DNA of 5,138 nucleotides from Planctomycetota bacterium (GTDB lineage: Bacteria; Planctomycetota; GCA-002687715; DRQF01), in the NCBI GenBank assembly GCA_015485455.1, contig WFTN01000103.1, forward strand, positions 1-5,138. The letters are read 5' to 3'. A program made the translations under genes and the position numbers. The notes below the pieces were generated by a model that did not search any database, was not told the DNA's origin, and saw only the letters and a program-made list of their open reading frames with translations. Positions 1 to 5,138 of the stretch are shown one piece after another; positions within the stretch are counted from its first letter, which is position 1; each line of letters opens with the position of its first letter.

Positions 1-1950
1 ACGCTTGGGCAGTTTGTTGAGGGTGTACCAAGCCTCCGTACTCCAAAGCGCTCGGTGCTCTTCGCTGCGTAGTCGCGAAGCCAAACGTAGATAATAGACT
101 CGCCCTTCTTGCAGATTCTCTACGTTCAAGAATACGCGGCGACGATTCTTCCAAACGTAGACTTGACTGATTTTCTCTTTGCGTTTGTCAATCTTAGGGC
201 CACCATAGGCGGCAGTCGCTTCGTAGCGAAACGACTCAATACTGTAGTCGCTGAGTTCCGTTCCCATGCCGTAACCCAGCTTCTCGGTAAAATCGATATG
301 AAAGCCATTCTTGGCAATACGAATGCCATGAATTTCGAAAGACGGTTGCCCATCTGGATGGAGACACTGCAACCCATACCATTTCTTACCTTCTTGCCCC
401 CAATTGCCACCTTGGCCGATGCCTCCCACGAAAATGGAGCCATCCGCGAGGATCTTCATGCGGTTGATGCCAGCCTCTAATCCTTGGGTAAATCGAAAAA
501 CCGCCCCCTGCCAGACATCGCCGACCTTTTCCAGGAAGACCCGCTTGATACCCCCATGAGTGACATCACTGATAGCCATTTGCCCAATGAAGGGCCCGCT
601 TCGAAACATCGCAGGCTCTGCCGGGGAATTGCCGATCTCGTTTTGGGGCAACCACACCACGGGAGGGGTCACGGGTTTTTCCTTCCAGTCCTTGGGCAAG
701 GCCGCCCGCTGACCATAGAAGGCTCCCTTTTTCAAGATCAACAACTTGCTTGAAGGCAGCCAGTCCCCCTGGTTGTCAGTTATGAAGATCTCTCCCCCAG
801 GTCCCTTGGCAATGCCGTTTGGGGTGCGCAAACCACGGGTGAGGAATTCCAGTTCACCGGTGTCAATACGCACCCGGGCAGTTCGACCGCGATCCTCTAC
901 TTGAGGTTTGGTGGACGCTCCACCGGGGTCGATTGCGATGGCCAGATTGAAATAGAGCCAGCCATCCTTCTCTACCAGACCAAAAGCAAACTCATGAAAA
1001 TTTGCACTCACGGTCCAGCCATCACTGACACAACGATACTCATCGATGATCTCGTCGCCATCTAAATCGATGAGTTCTGTTAGTTCTTGTTTCTGGAGCA
1101 CAAAGAGCCTCTTGCCCACAACTTTGAGCCCTAAAGGTTCGGCCAAGCCAAAGGCTATCTTCTTCGCGCGGTTGTTTTTTGGATCGTCATCCCGAGCCCC
1201 TTCAATAATGTAGACTTCCCCTCCAGGTTCCCAACAACAAACGACCAAACGGCCATCACTCAAGAAATCGAGGCCACCAATCTTCTTTTCGAACCCAGAC
1301 GGGCGCTCTGTGGTGAGGCGGTAACTTGGATGAAGGGAGCGCAAAGGACGTCCATCCCCTGGGGCGGTGGCAAAGACCCGCTTCTTGATGCGCTTCATTC
1401 CCGGGGATGTGACCCGCACGACACCCTTGGGAGTTGAGCAGAATTCCCTGCCCAACAATGAGAAGGACTTCTCTCCAGGGCGACGCCACTCCAAGGAGAT
1501 TTTCCAACTCCCTAGATTTTCGAAATGGCGCACCTCAATGGCATGATTCCCAGCAGTCAATGAAAGCGCTGCTTCCTTCGCTACAGCCCCATGCAGACCG
1601 TCATGATCTATGACCGTTTTTCCGTCCACGAGGAGGACAGAACCATCGTCACTCACCAAGCGGAATTCATAATCGCCATCCAGGGGAACCCGTAGCTTGG
1701 CCCGAGCGATGGTGACAAAATGATGGGCAAAGTCCGTCTCCTCCTGAGGCCCATCCATGTTGATCTCATCAACACGCACGTCGAAATTCGGCGTCTGGCC
1801 AACCACAAGATCTGGCAGGAGTTTCATGTCCTGCCCAATCCAGTAGACATCAACGTCCCAGCCAGGTTCGTGCTCTTGATTTTCTTGGGCCACAGCGGTG
1901 GATGAGCAAAGGGCAAGAAGGACAAAAATCCATACTAATGATCGTTTCAT
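1..1950 (-). CDS. Secreted PA14 / beta-propeller dehydrogenase-like protein, 3' end off window
   Basis: The reading frame starts at ATG 1950 and stays open for 650 codons to base 1, with no stop in the window. Residues 1-21 form a signal peptide (KR, then a hydrophobic stretch, cleavage at AVA|QE), so the protein is exported. Residues about 30-155 are a PA14 domain with the paired-Asp loop SDDGSVLLVDG (100-110), typical of calcium-dependent glycan-binding PA14 folds. Residues about 215-515 resemble the glucose/sorbosone-dehydrogenase-like propeller of PVC 'membrane-bound dehydrogenase' proteins. Visible motifs are a calcium-loop-like DLDGDEIID (295-303), NFHEFAFG (317-324), TPNGIAKGPGGEIFITDNQG (376-395) and DVTHGGIKRV (462-471). 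H319 may correspond to the catalytic base of soluble glucose dehydrogenase; this is inference. Residues about 535-650 form the C-terminal beta domain common in this family, and the last visible WSTEAWYTLNKLP is usually near the end. No CxxCH heme motif is visible. It is the last visible gene of a three-gene operon. The enzyme activity and substrate are unproven. Confidence 0.88.
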   Translation of the reverse strand, partial: MKRSLVWIFVLLALCSSTAVAQENQEHEPGWDVDVYWIGQDMKLLPDLVVGQTPNFDVRVDEINMDGPQEETDFAHHFVTIARAKLRVPLDGDYEFRLVSDDGSVLLVDGKTVIDHDGLHGAVAKEAALSLTAGNHAIEVRHFENLGSWKISLEWRRPGEKSFSLLGREFCSTPKGVVRVTSPGMKRIKKRVFATAPGDGRPLRSLHPSYRLTTERPSGFEKKIGGLDFLSDGRLVVCCWEPGGEVYIIEGARDDDPKNNRAKKIAFGLAEPLGLKVVGKRLFVLQKQELTELIDLDGDEIIDEYRCVSDGWTVSANFHEFAFGLVEKDGWLYFNLAIAIDPGGASTKPQVEDRGRTARVRIDTGELEFLTRGLRTPNGIAKGPGGEIFITDNQGDWLPSSKLLILKKGAFYGQRAALPKDWKEKPVTPPVVWLPQNEIGNSPAEPAMFRSGPFIGQMAISDVTHGGIKRVFLEKVGDVWQGAVFRFTQGLEAGINRMKILADGSIFVGGIGQGGNWGQEGKKWYGLQCLHPDGQPSFEIHGIRIAKNGFHIDFTEKLGYGMGTELSDYSIESFRYEATAAYGGPKIDKRKEKISQVYVWKNRRRVFLNVENLQEGRVYYLRLASRLRSEEHRALWSTEAWYTLNKLPKR

Positions 1951-1952
1951 GT

Positions 1953-3353
1953 CTATTTTTCCTCGCCCGTCATCTTGTAAAGACGTCGAATCAAGTGTCT
2001 CCCATTGCCCAGTTCAGTAAACCCGTCGGCATCTGGACTCTTGAAAGTACCCCATACGTTATCTGTGCGACTGGTGATCTGAACTGCGAAGTCTTTCGTT
2101 CTTGGCCCGGCATGAAAACGAATTTTCTCAGCATGCTTCAGCCCGGAGATAACAAAATCCCTGCGCAGAGCAGCCTGCCTCAGTGCCCCATGCTCGATTG
2201 TCTCTTCAATCAAGACTTCCTCACGGCCCACGGGTCGATAGAGCAACGTGATCTGATTGTTCTGAATACGATAACCAAGATATTTCCGCCTGTCCGACGA
2301 CGTCAGATTCTTGATTTCTGTAGAATAAGGAATGCCAATGGCCTTGGGTTGTGGGCCATGAACACCGTCATAAACCGTTCCTTGGAGCGCAAGAATCCCA
2401 CCCCAAGCCCGGTAGATCTGGCAAGTGGCCGCATCAAAGGCGATCGTCAGGCAATCGTCGAGACTGATGACGATCATTCTTGCCTTGCCATCCAAAACAC
2501 AACGCCTGACCCACGTTTCCGTCGGGCGTTTAGCCTTGGTGCCAATGTAAGGACGAATGCCAAATTCAATGGCCTTGAGGGTACAATCCCCCGTGGCAGC
2601 CCACTCCGTTCCTCGTGCCAATAAAAATTGCAGTTGAGGGTCAGCCAAAGAAGCCCGGGTGCTGGGTTGTTCAGGCCAGACATGTCCCAGGGGTGTATGG
2701 AAGATCCGCCCCTTGCCAACCCTTGTTGTAACCACCATGGGCTCAGTTCTGCCGCTGCCCCCACTTTCCTTGCTGCTCTGAGCCGCCATCAACAAATTGT
2801 ACTTGGCCCCGTGCATGTGAACGAGGCGGTGGTAGAGCTCATCGGGGTGAGCTTTCATCGGTGGAAAATCTCGGGTGATGGGATGATTGCGGTCAATCAC
2901 ATCCACATCAAAAACGTGAAACTTTCCGTGTCCAGTTCCTTTTCGCCAGCAAAAGACTGACATGGTTTCATAGTCTTTCCAGCCAACAAAAGCGTTGTTG
3001 GCTGCGTGCACCACACAAACCCCAAGGCCCTTCTCGACTGCCGCCATGAATTTCTTGTTGGCAACCTCACCCCAACTCGGGCCGTTGTAGTCCAGATAGA
3101 CCACCTGAAAGGGGCTCAAATCTTCCTTGGCCAAGAACGTCTTTGGATCCGTTGTTGTCGTGACTTGGAATCGCCCCGTCTTCGTCAAAACCGCGGCCAT
3201 ATGTTTCGAGGTATAGGGCCAATCATGATTATTCGCGCCGGTGACAAGCAAGACAGATATCTTCTGTGCTTCTTGCGCCGAAAGACCACCTATGAGGAAA
3301 GAAAAAAGAATCGCCGCATGAACAAGGGGTCGAAAGAACTTTGAAAATTTCAT
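1953..3353 (-). CDS. Secreted ThuA-domain protein with C-terminal extension
   Basis: This is a 466-residue protein starting at ATG 3353. Residues 1-26 form a signal peptide (basic start, hydrophobic LVHAAILFSFLIGGL, cleavage at LSA|QE), so it acts outside the cytoplasm. Residues about 31-256 are a ThuA domain (class I glutamine-amidotransferase-like fold). Visible motifs are LLVTGANNHDW (35-45), VVYLDYNG (84-91), GVCVVHAANNAF (111-122), HPITRDFP (157-164), DELYHRL (171-177) and GRIFHTPLGH (215-224). ThuA proteins are linked to trehalose and keto-sugar metabolism; the exact reaction here is unknown. A lone ThuA domain is about 220-280 residues, so the 200 or so residues after 260 are a second module. 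It carries RMIVISLDDCLTIAFDA (292-308), C311, YRAWGG (314-319) and VHGPQP (331-336), and resembles a module found in secreted cytochrome/sugar-dehydrogenase proteins of PVC and Bacteroidetes bacteria. The frame extends upstream to 3437, but that part lies inside the transporter gene and would bury the signal peptide. The start overlaps the transporter stop as ATGA. Confidence 0.9.
   Translation of the reverse strand: MKFSKFFRPLVHAAILFSFLIGGLSAQEAQKISVLLVTGANNHDWPYTSKHMAAVLTKTGRFQVTTTTDPKTFLAKEDLSPFQVVYLDYNGPSWGEVANKKFMAAVEKGLGVCVVHAANNAFVGWKDYETMSVFCWRKGTGHGKFHVFDVDVIDRNHPITRDFPPMKAHPDELYHRLVHMHGAKYNLLMAAQSSKESGGSGRTEPMVVTTRVGKGRIFHTPLGHVWPEQPSTRASLADPQLQFLLARGTEWAATGDCTLKAIEFGIRPYIGTKAKRPTETWVRRCVLDGKARMIVISLDDCLTIAFDAATCQIYRAWGGILALQGTVYDGVHGPQPKAIGIPYSTEIKNLTSSDRRKYLGYRIQNNQITLLYRPVGREEVLIEETIEHGALRQAALRRDFVISGLKHAEKIRFHAGPRTKDFAVQITSRTDNVWGTFKSPDADGFTELGNGRHLIRRLYKMTGEEK
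1960..1964 (-). promoter_or_regulatory. Shine-Dalgarno GAGGA for the PA14/propeller gene
   Basis: On the minus strand GAGGA lies 9 bases before ATG 1950, which fixes this start. It sits inside the last codons of the preceding ThuA gene, whose TAG (1955-1953) ends 2 bases before the ATG. Translation of the two genes is therefore probably coupled. Confidence 0.75.
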
Positions 3354-4642
3354 TTTGTTCGCGAAGCCTCTTTTAGAGTTTTCTGATTGAGAGGGTAGAA
3401 AAGAAACAGGGCAGCAAAACATGCAATGGACACCCACATGGGTATCCCAAAGAGCGTCTGATAGAATTCAGGGTTCGACTCCTTCGCCCCCGCCAAACCA
3501 TCAACATAACCCGCGAAGAAATTCCCGACGATGACTCCCAAGCCAAAGATAATCAAGCTATAGAAGCTCTGAGCCGTTGCTCGTACATCCGTAGTTGTCT
3601 CTTCGTCCACAATCATAAATGCCACAAAGAAAAAACAGCCAAAGCAAAGACCATGCAGTGCTAAGGCCAGAAAAACAACGAGGCTCGACGACACATGAGC
3701 AAACACGAAGAAGCGCAGAGCATAAGCTGCCAGCCCCACTAACAGGAGCCATTTCTTATTCATGAAACCCAAGGCAAATGGAATCAAAGCCAGAATCGCG
3801 ATTTCAGAGATTTGCCCAATGGTCATGGGCCCACCTCCAACACCGAAAATAGCGTCAATGGTTGGTGTGGCCATTTTGAGAGATCCAAGGAATCCCTCGG
3901 TCCGAACAAAGTAGAACTGGTGAACACAGCTAATAGGGAAGGAGACCAAAAACAAAACCAGGAGCTTGCGATTCAATAAGATCTCAACTAAAGCCCGCTT
4001 GGCGGCAAATGGTTCCTTACTTTCGGCGGGAGGGGTGTGAGGTAAGAAAAAACAAAACACCCCGAGAATCCCTCCGAGGACGGCACTGACTCGAAAGGCA
4101 TCTGTCATCCCGGCCACCCGCGCCTGCCGGATCGTTTCTCCAGCCTCCGGCAAATGGTGCCGCAGCAACCACTGCCCCATGCCAATGCCAACAACGATCC
4201 AACCAACCGTTCCCCACAAGCGAACCCGGCTGAAATCTCGGTCGCTGTCTGCGATGTGGTGAAAGGCAATGGAGTTCGTCAAAGACAAAGTTGGTGAATA
4301 GAGGATGGAGTAAAGAAGACCAAAAACCAAAATCTGGGTGTAAGTCTCAACATTCGGGAGCATCCAGATCAAGACTGCTCCTAATAAATGGCTCAAAGCC
4401 AAGAACTTCTCGGTGGCAAACCAACGGTCGGCAATTTGGCCGGCAAGAAACGGCGCTATCAACGCACCTATGGCTGCTACGCCAAAAAGCGTACCAGCTT
4501 GTTGCCCTGAGAAACCTTTGAACTCAGTGAGCCAAGCGTAAAAGAGGGGCAGCCATGCCCCCCAAATGGCATACTGAAGAAACATCATGATGGACAACTT
4601 AAGAAGAGGTCCACGATCCAAACGCACGGCGTCATTGTTCAT
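3350..4642 (-). CDS. MFS transporter, nucleoside:H+ symporter (NHS) type
   Basis: This is a 430-residue inner-membrane protein with about 12 hydrophobic segments and a long charged central loop (about 202-226) between its two halves. The length fits the NHS family (NupG/XapB type, about 420 residues). Family features visible are LSIMMFLQYAIWGAW (16-30) as helix 1, GQIADRWFATEKFL (68-81) as the motif-A-like loop after helix 2, SPTLSLTNSIAFHHI (116-130), the FSRVRLWGTVGWIVVG block (137-152), and GQISEIAILALIPFALGF (276-293) in the second half. NHS members import nucleosides by proton symport. Several PVC relatives sit in sugar clusters, so the substrate here may be a sugar derivative; this is inference. 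ATG 4642 was chosen because helix 1 then begins about 15 residues in, as in the family. The frame extends upstream to a TTG at 4738, but those 32 residues are unlike the family. It is the first gene of the operon, and its TGA overlaps the ThuA ATG. Confidence 0.88.
   Translation of the reverse strand: MNNDAVRLDRGPLLKLSIMMFLQYAIWGAWLPLFYAWLTEFKGFSGQQAGTLFGVAAIGALIAPFLAGQIADRWFATEKFLALSHLLGAVLIWMLPNVETYTQILVFGLLYSILYSPTLSLTNSIAFHHIADSDRDFSRVRLWGTVGWIVVGIGMGQWLLRHHLPEAGETIRQARVAGMTDAFRVSAVLGGILGVFCFFLPHTPPAESKEPFAAKRALVEILLNRKLLVLFLVSFPISCVHQFYFVRTEGFLGSLKMATPTIDAIFGVGGGPMTIGQISEIAILALIPFALGFMNKKWLLLVGLAAYALRFFVFAHVSSSLVVFLALALHGLCFGCFFFVAFMIVDEETTTDVRATAQSFYSLIIFGLGVIVGNFFAGYVDGLAGAKESNPEFYQTLFGIPMWVSIACFAALFLFYPLNQKTLKEASRTK
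3367..3371 (-). promoter_or_regulatory. Weak, distant Shine-Dalgarno AGAGG for the ThuA gene
   Basis: AGAGG on the minus strand lies 13 bases before ATG 3353, which is longer than the usual 5-9. The start codon overlaps the upstream stop as ATGA (3353-3350). Re-initiation by ribosomes finishing the transporter gene probably matters more than this site. Confidence 0.35.
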
Positions 4643-4648
4643 GGCCAC

Positions 4649-4654
4649 ACTATA
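4649..4654 (-). promoter_or_regulatory. Possible -10 box (TATAGT) for the transporter operon
   Basis: TATAGT on the minus strand ends 6 bases before ATG 4642. If used, transcription would start at or next to the A of the ATG, giving a leaderless mRNA. This fits the absence of any purine-rich Shine-Dalgarno in front of that ATG. The -35 is poor: TTGCCA lies upstream but with a 20-base spacer instead of about 17. The call rests on position and one hexamer, so it is tentative. Confidence 0.35.
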
Positions 4655-4662
4655 CGCGAATC

Positions 4663-4677
4663 CCACAATTCTTGTGG
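4663..4677. repeat. Perfect 6-3-6 inverted repeat, possible operator
   Basis: CCACAA-TTC-TTGTGG is a perfect 6-base dyad with a 3-base centre, and the symmetry stops at the next base on each side. It lies 8 bases upstream of the TATAGT box, between it and the weak -35-like TTGCCA. A repressor bound there would block polymerase. No T-run follows, so a terminator is unlikely. The binding protein is unknown and no regulator gene is in view. Confidence 0.4.
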
Positions 4678-4830
4678 CAAAGTCACACATCTTCCTTGAG
4701 AATTTGCCGAGAAAGTGAATCCCAAAAGTCTGTGACAACCGAGTTTTCTTTTGGCATGATCGAGGGACAAATCTGTTTCCCTGTGGTGGTTTTCATTTGC
4801 GAGGACCAGGGGGGAATCTCGCGCCTCATC

Positions 4831-4834
4831 AGGA
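4831..4834 (+). promoter_or_regulatory. Shine-Dalgarno AGGA for the FG-GAP gene
   Basis: AGGA (within AGGAAAG) lies 7 bases before ATG 4842. This is normal spacing and supports that start, which is directly followed by a signal peptide. Confidence 0.7.
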
Positions 4835-4841
4835 AAGAACT

Positions 4842-5138
4842 ATGCTCAGATCAAGCTTCTTGGCATTGCTGTTGCTTATCTCCTTAGGCTGGCACGGAGC
4901 CCCCTGTTACGCTCAACTACTTTCAGGGTTCGTCTTGAACGGGGACACATCCAACGATCAATTCGGGTACTCAGTCAGAAACGCAGGCGACATCGATGGA
5001 GATGGCGTAGGCGATATTCTCGTCGGCTCACCTTTCGTGAGTACCAACGGTATCAACAGCGGTTTGGTCCGAGTCTTTTCTGGGGCCACAGGACAAGTCC
5101 TGTATTCAATCATGGGTGATGCCGCCGGCGATGAATTC
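4842..5138 (+). CDS. Secreted FG-GAP repeat (integrin-alpha-like propeller) protein, 3' end off window
   Basis: Only the first 99 codons are present; the frame is open at the right edge. Residues 1-24 form a signal peptide (MLRSS, a Leu-rich core, cleavage at CYA|Q), so the product is exported. The next part is one FG-GAP repeat: DQFGYSVRNAGDIDGDGVGD (39-58) has the FG start and the calcium-loop pattern D50-x-D52-x-D54-x-x-x-D58, followed by ILVGSPF (59-65) and LVRVFSGATGQVLYSI (75-90). A second repeat begins at GDAAGDEF (92-99). FG-GAP repeats build a seven-bladed propeller that binds calcium and is used for adhesion or surface binding. In planctomycetes such proteins are numerous, often several hundred residues or more, and mostly of unknown role. 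It is divergent from the transporter operon, so a shared function is not implied. There is no good lipobox around C22. Confidence 0.88.
   Translation, partial: MLRSSFLALLLLISLGWHGAPCYAQLLSGFVLNGDTSNDQFGYSVRNAGDIDGDGVGDILVGSPFVSTNGINSGLVRVFSGATGQVLYSIMGDAAGDEF

Larger units (their letters stand above)
4643..4841. other. Divergent intergenic region between transporter operon and FG-GAP gene
   Basis: These 199 bases separate two oppositely transcribed genes and must hold promoters for both. They contain the inverted repeat at 4663-4677, two direct copies of GAATCCCA (4658-4665 and 4717-4724), and an inverted pair GTCACA (4682-4687) / TGTGAC (4731-4736). For the plus-strand gene, TTGGCA at 4751-4756 is a possible -35, but no good -10 follows at 17 bases. 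No RNA gene or terminator is visible. Confidence 0.6.

Noticed and set aside
109..753. Open frames on the plus strand at 109-480 and 484-753
   Set aside because: Both lie opposite the PA14/propeller gene, whose minus-strand translation is continuous and matches family motifs throughout.
1902..2624. Open 240-codon frame on the plus strand
   Set aside because: It is antisense to the ThuA gene, has no recognisable domain, and the minus frame has a signal peptide and clear family motifs.
3354..3437. Upstream extension of the ThuA frame to 3437
   Set aside because: It would add 28 residues ahead of a clear signal peptide and lies within the transporter coding region. ATG 3353 with the ATGA overlap is the better start.
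4643..4738. Upstream extension of the transporter frame to a TTG at 4738 (also an ATG at 4690)
   Set aside because: The extra residues do not look like the family N-terminus, and the TTG has no Shine-Dalgarno. The ATG at 4690 does have AAGGAAG immediately before it, but too close for normal spacing. ATG 4642 fits the family length, though 4690 is not fully excluded.
4672..4887. Plus-strand open frame overlapping the start of the FG-GAP gene
   Set aside because: It shows no domain or signal peptide and is in a different frame from the FG-GAP gene, which has a Shine-Dalgarno, signal peptide and repeat motif.
5133..5138. Window ends exactly on an EcoRI site (GAATTC)
   Set aside because: Other uncut GAATTC sites occur inside the window (for example at 844-849), and here the bases encode the FG-GAP residues E-F. 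It may mark a clone or contig end but has no biological meaning.

Overview
The window looks like chromosomal DNA from a bacterium of the Planctomycetes/Verrucomicrobia (PVC) group. It encodes two kinds of large secreted protein typical of those phyla: a PA14 plus six-bladed-propeller 'membrane-bound dehydrogenase-like' protein and an FG-GAP repeat protein. It also has a secreted ThuA-domain protein and a nucleoside-symporter-type MFS transporter. The taxonomic reading is an inference from protein style. There is no rRNA or marker gene, and a Bacteroidetes origin is not strictly excluded.

Layout: three genes on the minus strand form a tightly packed operon, read from right to left. First is an MFS transporter of the nucleoside:H+ symporter type (4642 to 3350). 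Second is a secreted ThuA-domain protein with an extra C-terminal domain (3353 to 1953), whose ATG overlaps the transporter's TGA as ATGA. Third is a secreted PA14/beta-propeller protein (1950 to beyond base 1), which starts only 2 bases after the ThuA stop. This third gene is open through the left edge; its visible 650 codons probably come close to the natural C-terminus. A divergent gene on the plus strand starts at 4842 and runs off the right edge. It encodes a secreted FG-GAP (integrin-alpha-like) propeller protein, of which 99 residues are seen.

The roughly 200-base divergent gap (4643-4841) is the only non-coding DNA. It holds a perfect 6-3-6 inverted repeat and a TATAGT -10-like box only 6 bases before the transporter ATG, which also lacks a Shine-Dalgarno sequence. 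Together these suggest a leaderless mRNA under a possible operator.

Working model (inference): the two exported proteins bind and process a sugar or sugar derivative outside the cytoplasm. PA14 would bind glycan, the propeller would be a sugar-dehydrogenase-like module, and ThuA is the family linked to keto-sugar and trehalose metabolism. The MFS protein would carry a product across the inner membrane. No mobile element, CRISPR array, tRNA or rRNA was seen. No stretch over 300 bases lacks a gene.
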